Assembly: GCA_029990175.1 (NCBI GenBank)
Contig: JARKIP010000035.1
Coordinates: 39,074,001 to 39,138,000 of the forward strand
Source: Petunia secreta
Lineage: Eukaryota > Streptophyta > Magnoliopsida > Solanales > Solanaceae
DNA: 64,000 nt
Reading direction: 5' to 3'
The first letter of the stretch is position 1. The number at the start of each line of letters is the position of its first letter. Made by a program: the position numbers and the translations under genes. The notes beneath the pieces were generated by a model. It ran no database searches, was not told the DNA's origin, and was given only the letters and a program-made list of their open reading frames with translations. Of this stretch, positions 20,796 to 30,046 are shown piece after piece.

Positions 20796-21662
20796 CTATA
20801 GTTTTGCATTTTCATACGCATGGAAACGGAACTCTTCAAGTTCATGCAATTGGAGCATCCTCTTATCACCCGCTAAAGCCATATCAAGGTTGAGCTTTTG
20901 AATTGCCCAATACGCCTTATGCTCTAATTCAACCGGCAAGTGACAGGCCTTACCATAAATAAGCCTATATGGAGAGGTTCCAATAGGTGTTTTGAATGCG
21001 GTTCGATAGGCCCAGAGAGCATCATCTAACTTCATAGCCCAATCCTTCGTCGAGGCATTCACCGTCTTCTCAAGGATTTGCTTGATCTCTCTATTAGACA
21101 CTTCCACTTGGCCACTAGTTTGGGGATGATAAGCAGTAGCCACCTTGTGGCGAACCCCATACTTAGCCAACAATTTATTAAACAACCGGTTACAAAAGTG
21201 CGTACCTTCATCACTGATTATAGCCCGCGGTGTCCCAAAACGAGTGAAAATATTCTTCTTCACAAACTTCACCACCACACTCGCATCATTTATTGGAAGT
21301 GCAATAGCTTCCACCCATTTGGACACATAATCAACTGCTACTAGGATGTACTTATGGCCCATAGAAGGTGGGAATGGACCCATAAAATCAATACCCCAAC
21401 AATCAAACAGCTCAATCTCCAAGATATTGTTCAAAGGCATCTCGTGATGCCTAGTAATAGTCCCCGTTCTTTGGCAACGATCACATTGCTTCACTAAGGC
21501 GTGAGCATCTCTAAATAAAGTAGGCCAAAAGAAACCAGACTGGAGTACCTTTGCAGCTGTTCGATCTCCACCAAGGTGGCCACCATAAGGAGAGGAATGG
21601 CAGCTCTGTAGAATCGGCTCTACTTCTTCCTTTGGAATGCATCTCCTAGCTAGTTGATCAAC
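20796..21662 (-). CDS. pol: C integrase zinc finger and catalytic core
   Basis: Integrase inserts the cDNA into the genome. After a TGA at 21663-21665 the frame goes on through the H2C2 finger (HSSPYGGHLGGDRTA, CDRCQRTG) into the core. Catalytic triad residues are visible: first Asp in GIDFMGPFPP, second Asp in AIISDEGTHFCN, and Glu in TSGQVEVSNREIKQ. Then come WAYRTAFKTPIGTSPY and YENAKL, ending at a TAG. The longest open part is 20796-21494. The core looks catalytically complete, but the protein is split by stops on both sides. Confidence 0.85.
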   Translation of the reverse strand, partial: VDQLARRCIPKEEVEPILQSCHSSPYGGHLGGDRTAAKVLQSGFFWPTLFRDAHALVKQCDRCQRTGTITRHHEMPLNNILEIELFDCWGIDFMGPFPPSMGHKYILVAVDYVSKWVEAIALPINDASVVVKFVKKNIFTRFGTPRAIISDEGTHFCNRLFNKLLAKYGVRHKVATAYHPQTSGQVEVSNREIKQILEKTVNASTKDWAMKLDDALWAYRTAFKTPIGTSPYRLIYGKACHLPVELEHKAYWAIQKLNLDMALAGDKRMLQLHELEEFRFHAYENAKL

Positions 21663-22820
21663 TCATATCTTGTACAAATAGGGCTCATCCCACACATAAA
21701 ATCTACTCTCATGAAGGAGTTTACGCTTCTGCTCAGCAGTTGCCCCAGGGGGATACACATTACTCACAAGTAAATTTACCATGTTAGCATACCATGGCAC
21801 CTCAGCTGCATCAAGAGCAAAAAGTTGCTCATCAGGAAATACCTCTTTAATCTCGGGCCCTTCATCTACATGATCTCTATTCTCCAGCCTTGACAAATGA
21901 TCAGCAACATGATTCTCAGTCCCCTTGCGGTCTCGAATTTCAACATCAAACTCTTGCAATAGGGGAACCCATCTAATGAGTCTAGGCTTGGAGTCCTTCT
22001 TTTCAAACAAATACCGGATTGCGGCATGATCAATGTAGACAACAACATGAGTGCCAACCAAATAAGATCTGAACTTATCAAAAGCATAAACTACGGCTAG
22101 CAACTCCTTCTCAGTGGTGGTGTAATTTGACTGGGCTGCATCAAGCGTCTTGCTTGCATAATAGATGGAGTGAAAGATTCTTCCAATTCTTTGGCCTAGA
22201 ACAGCCCCAATAGCATTATCACTCGCATCACACATCAATTCAAACGGTAAAGACCAGTCAGGAGCAATGATGATTGGTGCGGTCACCAACCTTTTCTTCA
22301 ACTCCTCAAATGCCTTTAGACAAGCATCATTAAACACAAATTTCACATCCTTCTCCAACAATTTGCACAAGGGAGTAGAAATTTTGGAGAAGTCCTTTAT
22401 GAAACGCCTATAGAACCCTGCATGTCCCAAGAAACTACGCACCCCCTTAAAAGAGATAGGTGGTGGTAATTTCTCAATGGCCTCAATCTTTGCTTTATCA
22501 ACCTCAATCCCTTGCTTTGACACCTTGTGCCCAAGTACTATGCCTTCTTGAACCATAAAGTGACATTTTTCCCAATTCAGCACAAGATTTGTTTCTTCAC
22601 AACGGCTCAGCACAGCATTAAGATTTCTCAAACAGTCATCAAAAGAGTCACCAACCACTGAAAAATCATCCATAAATACCTCCACAAATTTTTCCACCAT
22701 GTCAGTGAAAATAGCCATCATGCACTGCTGAAAAGTCCCCGGGGCATTACACAACCCAAATGGCATCCTCCTAAATGCATAGGTGCCATATGGACAAGTA
22801 AAAGTGGTCTTCTCTTGGTC
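21663..22820 (-). CDS. pol: C reverse transcriptase palm and RNase H
   Basis: Open from after the stop at 22821-22823 to the TGA at 21663. RT: MPFGLCNAPGTFQQCM, catalytic FMDDFSVVGDSFDD (both Asp present), NWEKCHFMVQEGIVLGHKVS, GHAGFYRRFIKDFSK. RNase H: FELMCDASDNAIGAVLG, TTTEKELLAVVYAF, YIDHAAIRYLF and the end mark VADHLSRLE. All key acidic residues are kept, so the segment itself looks functional in sequence and is lost only through stops in the same frame. The first Met in the segment is at 22766. Confidence 0.88.
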   Translation of the reverse strand, partial: DQEKTTFTCPYGTYAFRRMPFGLCNAPGTFQQCMMAIFTDMVEKFVEVFMDDFSVVGDSFDDCLRNLNAVLSRCEETNLVLNWEKCHFMVQEGIVLGHKVSKQGIEVDKAKIEAIEKLPPPISFKGVRSFLGHAGFYRRFIKDFSKISTPLCKLLEKDVKFVFNDACLKAFEELKKRLVTAPIIIAPDWSLPFELMCDASDNAIGAVLGQRIGRIFHSIYYASKTLDAAQSNYTTTEKELLAVVYAFDKFRSYLVGTHVVVYIDHAAIRYLFEKKDSKPRLIRWVPLLQEFDVEIRDRKGTENHVADHLSRLENRDHVDEGPEIKEVFPDEQLFALDAAEVPWYANMVNLLVSNVYPPGATAEQKRKLLHESRFYVWDEPYLYKI

Positions 22821-23612
22821 TTAATAGGCTATCACAATTTGATTGTAGCCCGAATACCCATCCAAGAAACAGTAATATTCATGCCCTGCAAGTCTATCCA
22901 GCATCTGATCAATAAAGGGAAGTGGGAAGTGATCTTTCCTGGTGGCATTGTTCAGCTTCCTATAGTCAATGCAAATTCGCCACCCTGTAACAGTTCTTGT
23001 AGGAATCAACTCATTGTGCTCATTCTTCACCACTGTCATGCCCCCCTTCTTAGGAACACATTGCACTGGACTCACCCACTTGCTGTCAGAGATAGGAAAA
23101 ATAATACCAGCATCCAGCCACTTGATGACTTCTTTCTTCACCACCTCCTTTATAATTGGATTTAGCTTCCTCTGCTGCTCTATGGATGGTTTATGATCTT
23201 CCTCCAAGAGAATTTTGTGCATGCAGAAAGAAGGACTAATCCCTCTAATATCAGCAATAGTCCAGCCAATAGCTCTTTTGTGCTCTCGCAATACCCGCAA
23301 CACCTTCTCAACCTGTACATCAGACAACAAAGAAGAAAGGATCACGGGTAAAGTATTACCTTCACCCAAATAAGCATAACATAAATGCTCGGGTAAAGGT
23401 TTGAGCTCAAGATTAGGAGCTTTCTCAATAGACGATTTAACAGGAGTTAAGGTCAACGGTCTATCAAGCTCCTCAAATTTCTTCCACCTTGGGATGAATC
23501 TACTCTGCATATTAAGAACCTCCAAATACTCCTCAATATCATCATCCTTCAGGATATCATCATCATCACATAAGAGTGCCCGTTCTAAAGAATCAACATT
23601 AGAAGCCAAGAA
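22821..23612 (-). CDS. pol: C reverse transcriptase fingers
   Basis: The frame between the gag-pro stop (TAA 23613-23615) and a second TAA (22821-22823). Contains DIRGISPSFCMHKILLE, then VKKEVIKWLDAGIIFPISDSKW, VSPVQCVPKKGG and WRICIDYRKLN, then FPLPFIDQMLDRLAG and DGYSGYNQI, the first part of an Athila RT including the first catalytic-region segment. The stop falls in the conserved I-A-P-E-D-Q stretch. The segment begins at a TTG, not an ATG; it is normally part of one Gag-Pol. Confidence 0.85.
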   Translation of the reverse strand, partial: FLASNVDSLERALLCDDDDILKDDDIEEYLEVLNMQSRFIPRWKKFEELDRPLTLTPVKSSIEKAPNLELKPLPEHLCYAYLGEGNTLPVILSSLLSDVQVEKVLRVLREHKRAIGWTIADIRGISPSFCMHKILLEEDHKPSIEQQRKLNPIIKEVVKKEVIKWLDAGIIFPISDSKWVSPVQCVPKKGGMTVVKNEHNELIPTRTVTGWRICIDYRKLNNATRKDHFPLPFIDQMLDRLAGHEYYCFLDGYSGYNQIVIAY

Positions 23613-25856
23613 TTACCTCTCATCAGCAGTCAACTCATCATCTACCACTTTTACCATGGACAACTCTTCATAATGAGAAAGAAGCTGGGTAGCTCTAAAC
23701 ACATTAAACACAGCTTCTACCCCATTTACCTTCATAATCATCTTTCCAGCTCTGACTCTAATAACAGCATCAACAGTAGTCAAAAATCCTCTTCCCAAGA
23801 TGAGAGGAACCTCAGGGTTAGCTTCATAATCAAGAATAATAAAATCAACGGGTAGTATAAACTGACCCACTTGTACAAGCACATCCTCAATAATCCCCTC
23901 GGGGCATGTCAAAGATCTATCAGCCAGCTGCAGGGTCACAGTAGTGGGTTGGGGTTCACGCAGGCCTAGCTTCCTGAAAACTGAAGAAGGCATTAAATTC
24001 ACACTAGCACCCAAATCACATAAAGCACGACCAACCTCATGTTCCCCAATTTTCAAGGGGATGGTAAAACTGCCAGGGTCCTTCAATTTCTGAGGAAGCT
24101 TGCTTCTAACTCTAGAACTACACTCCTCAGTGAGTGCAACTGTCTCAAACTCAGTCAGTCTCCTCTTGTTAGCAACAATATCCTTGATGTATTTAGCATA
24201 TTTGGGAACATCCCGCAAAAGCTCCACCAAAGAAATATTTACCTGAATCTGACTCAATATCTCCAAGAATTTCTTGCATGCTGCATCAACTTTCTGCTTC
24301 TGAAGCCTCTGAGGGAAAGGTGGTGGTGGTCTCACAATAGCAGACTCGGGCTGCTTTGCTATTACTGTCTCTGCTTCTTTCTCCACTTCCCTATCAACAT
24401 TTGGCTCTAGCTCACCAACAGGATTCCTTGGCTTTGGGGGCACTTCTTCTAAAGCTCTTCCATTCCTCAAAGTAACTGCTTGCACAAATTCTTTAGGATT
24501 CTTCTCTGTATCACTCGGTAAAGCACCCCGAGGTCTATTATTTTGTGCTCCAGCAAGCTGCCCCAATTGTCTCTCAAGATCTTTCTGCGCACTGCTCAAA
24601 TCTTTAATTGTTTCTGCCTGAGATGCTGAATCATCCATGAGCTTTTGCTGCCCTGCAAGAAGTTTTCTAAGCATATCCTCCATTGCATTAGATTGCTGTG
24701 GTTGAGCCTGTGACTGTGACCCCTGCTGTGGTGCATTGCTTTGATTGATTTGGAGTCTCTCATTACCCTGAAACTGCTCACGATTATCCCTCCAGGAAAA
24801 ATTTGGATGATTACGCCAACCCGTGTTATAGCTGTTACCATATTGATTGCGATTCTGACCCTCTGACCTGTTCTGATTACCCACATAATATACTGACTCT
24901 GGGTTAGATGGACAAACCTCAGTACTATGATCCTCACCACACACCTCACAAAAAGTCTGAATTTGTTGCACTGGAGCTAATGGTGGTTTTGCTTGGAGAG
25001 TCAGCTTGCTGATTTGATTAGAAATAGCATCCATCTTCGCTCGTAGCTCTGAAATTGCATCCAATTGAAGTATCCCAGCAGCTTTCTGCGTATTAGCCCT
25101 GCTAACACCCTCAAATTGTATCGTAGCTCTGCCATCACCCTGCCAATCAGGATTGCTCTGTGAAAACTTGTCAAGCAATTCACAGATCTGATCAAAATTT
25201 AAAGCCAGCACTTGGCCTCCAGCAGCAGCATCAACCACAATCTTAGTGTGTTGGTTCAACCCCTCAACAAAGGTGTGTGCAATAACCTCATTAGATTGGT
25301 TGTAATGTGGACAATCTCTCAATAGCGCTTTGAATCTCTCCCAGGCTGCATACAATGATTCTCCTTCTAACTGTCTGAAGGACATAATTTCGCTCCTCAA
25401 CCTTGCCGTCTTGGCAGACGGATAAAACTTAGCCAAGAATTTCTTAGCCAAATCCTCCCAAGTAGTGATAGACCCAGGCTTCTCAGCCTTTAACCACTTC
25501 CTTGCTGCCCCAATCAATGAAAATGGGAACAAAGCCATACGCACATAATCAGTAGGCACACCCGATGGTGTATAAGTATCACTGATCTCCAGAAAGTTCT
25601 GAATGTGTTGCTGCGGATCCTCATGTAGTAATCCAGCATATTGCCCCGTCACATGCAGCAACTGAATCATGCCGGGCTTGATCTCAAAGTGCCCAGTAAT
25701 AGCGGGCTTCACAATACTTGACGCTACTCCTCCCAGGCTAGGAATAGCAACATCTCGCACTGCTACTGCTTGTTCTTCAGCCATTTCAACAGGTAGAGAG
25801 GCAAGTACGATTGCTAGTGCTTCTCGATCTCTCGCTTCTCTTTTCGCCCTTCTCAA
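23613..25856 (-). CDS. gag: C gag and retropepsin (747 codons)
   Basis: Gag builds the particle and the protease matures it. Gag core from about residue 55: HFEIKPGMIQLL, HEDPQQHIQNFLEI, MALFPFSLIGAARKWL and ESLYAAWERFKALLRDCPHY. A zinc knuckle-like CEVCGEDHSTEVC follows at about residues 310-325 (spacing shorter than the usual C-x2-C-x4-H-x4-C by one). A long Gln/Pro-rich linker then leads to the protease from about residue 580: ALCDLGASVNLMPSSVF (active site D-L-G) and VPLILGRGFL. It ends at TAA 23613 in the same frame as RT. The start at 25856 is not an obvious strong ATG context; a few residues further upstream may belong. Confidence 0.88.
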   Translation of the reverse strand: MRRAKREARDREALAIVLASLPVEMAEEQAVAVRDVAIPSLGGVASSIVKPAITGHFEIKPGMIQLLHVTGQYAGLLHEDPQQHIQNFLEISDTYTPSGVPTDYVRMALFPFSLIGAARKWLKAEKPGSITTWEDLAKKFLAKFYPSAKTARLRSEIMSFRQLEGESLYAAWERFKALLRDCPHYNQSNEVIAHTFVEGLNQHTKIVVDAAAGGQVLALNFDQICELLDKFSQSNPDWQGDGRATIQFEGVSRANTQKAAGILQLDAISELRAKMDAISNQISKLTLQAKPPLAPVQQIQTFCEVCGEDHSTEVCPSNPESVYYVGNQNRSEGQNRNQYGNSYNTGWRNHPNFSWRDNREQFQGNERLQINQSNAPQQGSQSQAQPQQSNAMEDMLRKLLAGQQKLMDDSASQAETIKDLSSAQKDLERQLGQLAGAQNNRPRGALPSDTEKNPKEFVQAVTLRNGRALEEVPPKPRNPVGELEPNVDREVEKEAETVIAKQPESAIVRPPPPFPQRLQKQKVDAACKKFLEILSQIQVNISLVELLRDVPKYAKYIKDIVANKRRLTEFETVALTEECSSRVRSKLPQKLKDPGSFTIPLKIGEHEVGRALCDLGASVNLMPSSVFRKLGLREPQPTTVTLQLADRSLTCPEGIIEDVLVQVGQFILPVDFIILDYEANPEVPLILGRGFLTTVDAVIRVRAGKMIMKVNGVEAVFNVFRATQLLSHYEELSMVKVVDDELTADER

Positions 25857-26016
25857 GGTTCTTTCAGGCTCGGGATCAAAAGGTGCGACTGATTCGTCCT
25901 TTTTATTCCTTTGTATTCAAAACCTATTGCCTGAAACAGCACAAGAAACTCAACAAAAAATTAAACCTGAATAGAAATTAAGTAATCGTTCAAAAACAAA
26001 AATAGTCCGTAATTAG

Positions 26017-26034
26017 TCCCCGGCAACGGCGCCA
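26017..26034 (-). other. Primer-binding site of C (tRNA-Asp type)
   Basis: On the minus strand TGGCGCCGTTGCCGGGGA begins 6 bp after the 5' LTR. This is the primer site typical of Athila/Tat elements, complementary to the tRNA-Asp 3' end. Confidence 0.9.
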
Positions 26035-26040
26035 AAAACT

Positions 26041-27390
26041 TGTTGCTCCCAACGCACACGCAAGTATACGCGGTCGACAAGTAATAAAGTGATAAATCGA
26101 ATATCGTTCCCACGAGGACTAAGCAGACTAATACTTCGTAAACAATTCCTACAAACTACTCAGGGATCTTTTTCTTTCGTTGTAAGAGTATTTATAACTA
26201 AAAAGGAATAATTAAAGTGCTAGAAGTGTAGTCAAGCAATGTGTAATACTTTGGTTGTTAACAATATTAAGAGGACGGTCCAGGGTCAGAGTTACGAACA
26301 ATCCAGTTGATGTATCCAATTGATTCTACTTCTTAAATCTCGGGTTACTAACTGACAGAGTAAATGTAACTGTGAAAACCTTTCAGTTCTTCACAGTCTA
26401 TGCAAGCTACTTCAATCCCTATATGTCTATGGGTTAAATCACATGCACGCATTAACGACTCATGTAATGAGTTAAACTAGGCAAGCAAGTATATGTCTAT
26501 CCTACTCGCAAATTGGTTCCCCGATGCCCGGGTTCACAAACTAGTTCTATTCTTTCTTATTACGTAATTGAATTCCCTCTTTCGAGTTCAATCCAAAAAC
26601 CATAGATGATGTATAATTATCGAGCTCTAACAATTACATATGTGAAATCAAGAAAGAATAAGTAAACCGTTATGGGATTCAATCAATGGGAATCAACCTT
26701 CAAACAATCAACTTTCATGTAATACTCTAACCCTAGAACGTAAAGTTTAGCCACACATATTCACAATCACAAGGCAAGAATTTGGTGTAATAATGAAGTA
26801 AATGATGTAATAGATGAAAGATTAGGAATAAACCCTTGTTTAATGAGTATGTTGCTCTCAATATTGCTCCAAAGTATCAACCCCCTTTCAAAAACTAAGT
26901 AAAAGACTATTTATAGTGTTTACAAACACCTAGTAATAAGTTAGACCCAATACTAGACGGAATAGGAAGTGAAAAACCGTACAAGGGGCGCTATAACGGG
27001 CGCCCCGCGCCTTGTAAAGCGCCCAAACAAGCAGACCCCGTCGAATTCCGGGCGCTTTTGGGGCGCCCCATGTGAGGTATAGCGCTGGGGCACTGGGCGC
27101 TATAACTGGCGCGCCACGTGCCCCAAAGCACCCAGCCAAATCGCCTTCTTCCTTGGTCCGAAATCATGCTCGTGTCGTGCCCTCGTGTACTCAATCCAAT
27201 CCTCAATCATCTTCCAATCAACTCATGCTCAATCAAGCTCCAAAAAGCTCCAAATGCACAACGTAACAACCTAGACACGCACGACATCAAATTAGTGTAA
27301 AACCACATGCACAAACTATCAAACGAGTGCAAAACAAGCTCAAACATGCGGAAATATTAAGGAAACCTTGGAATAAAATGCCAAACATCA
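26041..27390 (-). repeat. 5' LTR of C
   Basis: 1350 bp from TGTTGCTCCC to CCAAACATCA, the promoter-bearing LTR. It matches 14891-16240 over its whole length without a net length change. Followed by TSD AGGAG (27391-27395). Confidence 0.92.
26909..26916 (-). promoter_or_regulatory. TATA element in C 5' LTR
   Basis: TATAAATA on the minus strand, conserved in the 3' LTR at 15759. It is well placed to start C transcription toward lower coordinates. Function is inferred. Confidence 0.5.
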
Positions 27391-27395
27391 AGGAG

Positions 27396-27962
27396 AGACT
27401 TGAACCATTAAACGGGAGTCACACTAGTGGTGATTCATCATGGATTCAATGTAAGAGATACATGAAGCTCAAGCTTCAACAAGAATGGCAAAGCCTATTC
27501 TATCTTCAAAACTAGCTAATGAAAGAAAATGACTAAGTGTGGTATTTATAGGTGTTCCACACTCCTAATGTAATGTCTAAAAAGTCCTCAAATGATATAA
27601 AAGAAATACAAGCCTCGTAGGGCCAAAATAGGGATTACATGTCCAAATCCCGTCCAAAACTAGGCAAAACAGGCGCCCCGCCTCAGAGTAGGCGCTCCGC
27701 CTCAAAAGTAGGCGGCCAGAGATCCAGAGGCTTGATTCCAAGTAGGCGGTCCGCCTAGTGAAGTGGGCGGTCCGCCTGGCTGCTGTTTGTGTGGTGGAGC
27801 ACCGGTGCTCCACTGCCTAAGCAGTCTTGGGCGCTTCTCTTTGCTCCTTGTGGCCTTTGACTCATCTCCGAAGCTCTTGCCCTTGCATCCTCGCACCCTT
27901 CCTTGTGCTCTCAAGCTTGGCTCTTGATGGTTGGTGCTTTGAATCCAATTTGCCCCGCATCA
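27396..27962 (-). repeat. B 5' LTR, outer piece
   Basis: This 567-bp piece resumes at AGACTTGAACC directly after the C target duplication and ends AATTTGCCCCGCATCA, followed by TSD AAATG. A TATA element (minus strand) is at 27543-27550. It shares diagnostic differences with tandem copy 4 rather than with copies 1-3. Confidence 0.88.
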
Positions 27963-27967
27963 AAATG

Positions 27968-28851
27968 TGAGAAATTTGGGAGAGAGTGTCGGTATGGTCT
28001 GCTTGGCATCTTTTTGTGCCACCTTCTATTATTATGTCGAATCAGTTTATCTCTCTCATCGGAATTCAATGTTGGTAGGATAATGGGATCCTAATTCGTC
28101 ACCATCAGAAAGTGTCATCATTTCTGGCGGTGTAAAGTGATAACTAAGTAATATTCGATCTATGTGTCTCCTCTTGGTTCGAAATGCTAGTAAAGTCATG
28201 TTATTTTATGAGCTTCTCTCAGTTATAAAAGAGTTTACTGATAAATTATTGGAGTTCTCTTCTTATGAGAAGGTTAAATTGGCATGGATGTTGTTCTATA
28301 AAGTTCATTTAATGTCTATTCCTTCAATTTCGATTCTTTAGTTAGCTAACTCAGATGTACTCTAGCTCTGGTAACCAAGAAAATAAGAATATGAGCTTCC
28401 TGAAGCTCTAATTGTTCCTATCCTCAGTCCATTGCCATCTCTTCTTCGTTAGGCACTAGTGAGCTTGGGCGGTTAGTAGCCTCTTGTGATATTCCCTGTG
28501 TTGAGCCAGAGTGCGTGTCAAGGTAGCCGGGTAAGCACATTGTTGCTTTTCAAGGCTACTAAGGGTAATGAGAGGCGTCATTTGACCTTTGATTTGATCC
28601 ATCAGGCAGTGGTGCTTATAGAAAATGTATGGAGTTGTAACTCGAGAGTTGCAGCTGTTTGGCAATTCGAAAGGGTAGTTGGTAGCTTAGGTCTGACTAC
28701 GTTCAACTTTTAGCTAAATCTTATTTAGTCCAGCAGACTGTGCGAGGATGGTCATTCCTACTCAAATAGCTGCATGAGTTTGTGCTTTAAGTGGAGGAGT
28801 CTTCCTCTAAATACTGAATGGTAATATTAAATCTCTAAGGTGTTGATACCA
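27968..28851 (+). other. A1 internal region, distal part
   Basis: It resumes A1 after B and matches A2 43420-44290 along its length, including the phrase GTGGTGCTTATAGAAAATGTATGG. Only short ORFs are present on both strands; a 75-codon frame at 28486-28713 exists in both A1 and A2 but is lost in A3, so coding is unlikely. Confidence 0.6.
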
Positions 28852-29194
28852 TTTTTGTCACGACCCAACCTAAGGCCATGCCAGAAACCTACAATGAGTG
28901 TCGATTATTGCTAAACCCACTAATAATCTATTAATGCTAGAGATAAGCTGGCAACCTGATCATATATACGTACCTATCTGCTGAAAGCATAAAGTCTGGA
29001 AAGATGACACAACTTTAACTTGCTGGCAATTAGAACACTGAGCCACAAATTCTGCCATGTCACACTTCATCCCGTCCAACCAATAAATCTGCTTAAGATC
29101 ATGGTACATCTTAGTCGAACCTGGATGAACAGTGTATTTGGAATAATGTGCCTCTAACATAATCTGTCCACGTAAATCTGCAACATCAGGAACG
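28852..29194 (-). pseudogene. Inverted integrase fragment in A1
   Basis: The minus strand encodes PDVADLRGQIMLEAHYSKYT, then HPGSTKMYHDLKQIYW and CSNCQQVK, the H2C2 zinc-binding part of a Tekay/Del-type integrase. It is opposite in direction to A1. The same inverted piece at the same internal place in A2 (44296-44870) is longer. It is flanked on the left by a short TGTCACGACCCAACC segment that looks like the start of another LTR. Homology to A2 ends near 29194. Confidence 0.65.
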
Positions 29195-29560
29195 GGCGCT
29201 ATCGCGTTGAGCAATAAATCATAGCCTCGCGATCGCGGCTATGGTTTCGCGATCGCGCAGGAGAAGGTCTTCAACCAACTTCTTGCGCGATCGTGTCTGT
29301 AGATGCGCGATCGCGCTGCTCTGCTTTCTCATCTTCCACGATCGCGTCTGGCTGCTCGCGATCATGTAGGTCTTCCTTTTGGCCTTTCGGGATCGCGTCT
29401 GTGCTCCCACGATTGCGATGAACATTTTCAGTTTCTGAGGCAGAATGTAGGCAGAACTGCCCTGAAGCTTCTAGCACTTGCCCCAGCAGCTCAAACTGTG
29501 CAAAAATGGTCCGCAGCTGCTGCAACTCCCGTGCTTGGCTCCTTGTGAATGGTTTGGCCA
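29195..29560. repeat. CGCGATCGCG palindrome cluster at the A1/D boundary
   Basis: Between the end of A1 homology and recognisable D integrase. CGCGATCGCG occurs at 29228-29237 and 29248-29257, and GCGCGATCGCGC at 29305-29316, with at least five near copies (GATCGCG or CGCGATC) to 29420. A minus-strand open reading across it has TRSQARELQQL-type text, as in some gypsy gag or pol tails, but no firm domain. Confidence 0.65.
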
Positions 29561-30046
29561 GGCAACGGGTTGCATCAATAAGTATGTATTCAAAAGAGTG
29601 GGATACGGGGAAAGGACCCATGAAATTTATTCCCAAGCATCAAATGTATCACATACCTGTATTGATTGTAATTGAGTCTTATCTCTTTTAGTGATTTTAC
29701 CTATCCTTTGACACTTGTCACGTTGTGCAATGTAAGCACGAGCGTCCTTACAAAGTGTTGGCCAGAAGAATCCAGCTTTCAAAACTTTAGCAGTATTTCG
29801 ATTCGCTGCATAATGTCCTCCAATTTCTTCATCATGTCAATGATGCAAAATCATCTTAATCTCATCTTTGGGTACACATATTCTAAGTATATTATCTGCA
29901 CAAACCTTAAATATGTATGGGTCATCCCGTAGATAATATTTAGCATCATATATAAACTTATTCCTTTGCTGATAAGAGAGAACATGGTGTGTCCATTTTT
30001 CAACCAAGTAATTTACAATGTCTACAAACCAGAGTGGTTGAGTCAC
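29560..30046 (-). pseudogene. D integrase start and pre-integrase segment
   Basis: Minus-strand text: WFVDIVNYLVEKWTHHVLSY, YYLRDDPYIFKVCADNILR, CVPKDEI (29837-30046), then a damaged H2C2 finger ending CQRIGKITKRDKT and the core start WGINFMGPFPVSHSFEYIL with the first catalytic Asp position as Asn (INF for IDF). Homology ends after EYILIDA, where unrelated sequence begins. Confidence 0.65.

Larger units (their letters stand above)
14891..27390 (-). mobile_element. C: near-intact Athila-type Ty3/gypsy retrotransposon
   Basis: A 12.5-kb element with 1350-bp LTRs at both ends, 5-bp TSD AGGAG, tRNA-Asp-type primer site, gag-pro-pol in one frame, a second coding region in the env position and a polypurine tract. 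Protein wording (FMDDFSV, NWEKCHFMV, DHLSRLE, gag HFEIKPGMIQLL) is Athila-like. LTRs are equal in length and differ at about 40 positions by my by-eye count (about 97% identity). The coding frame has no frameshift from 25856 to 20514, only four stop codons, with a fifth in the env-position ORF. Youngest dated element here by that measure. Confidence 0.92.
7654..27962 (-). mobile_element. B: non-autonomous LTR retrotransposon with tandem 3' LTRs
   Basis: B reads on the minus strand. The 5' LTR (27962-27396 plus 14890-14745) is followed by a tRNA-Met-like primer site, a leader, three ORFs (13625-12036 with one stop, then 11933-10626), a polypurine tract, and a block of four LTR copies (10543-7654). 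Bounded by TSD AAATG on both sides. There is a degenerate retropepsin-like region but no RT, RNase H or integrase anywhere in its roughly 4.2-kb interior. Element C sits in its 5' LTR. B must have used another element's enzymes; its protease-like wording and primer suggest a Ty3/gypsy relative (inference). Confidence 0.85.
3674..29194 (+). mobile_element. A1: gag-only LTR element, interrupted by B and truncated
   Basis: A1 starts at TGAAACGACC (3674) with an LTR to 5839, followed by a tRNA-Met-type primer site and a decayed gag to about 7270. It is broken by element B at 7654 and resumes at 27968. The match to A2 and A3 across the join (TTTAAATGTGA then GGGAGAGAGTGTCGG) proves the two halves were continuous. 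Homology with A2 stops near 29194, inside an inverted integrase fragment. No 3' LTR or matching TSD (CATTG precedes the 5' LTR) is seen, so the right end is lost or displaced. No RT or RNase H is present, and the only integrase sequence is the inverted scrap, so A1 needed enzymes from another element. Confidence 0.8.

Noticed and set aside
28486..28713. 75-codon ORF shared by A1 and A2 (43932-44159)
   Set aside because: Shared only because A1 and A2 are close copies; it is disrupted in A3 and has no domain.
29271..29425. Charged repetitive protein encoded by the CGCGATCGCG cluster
   Set aside because: The DRE/DAI-like repeats come from the palindromic DNA words; the frame is not supported by any known domain and units are irregularly spaced.
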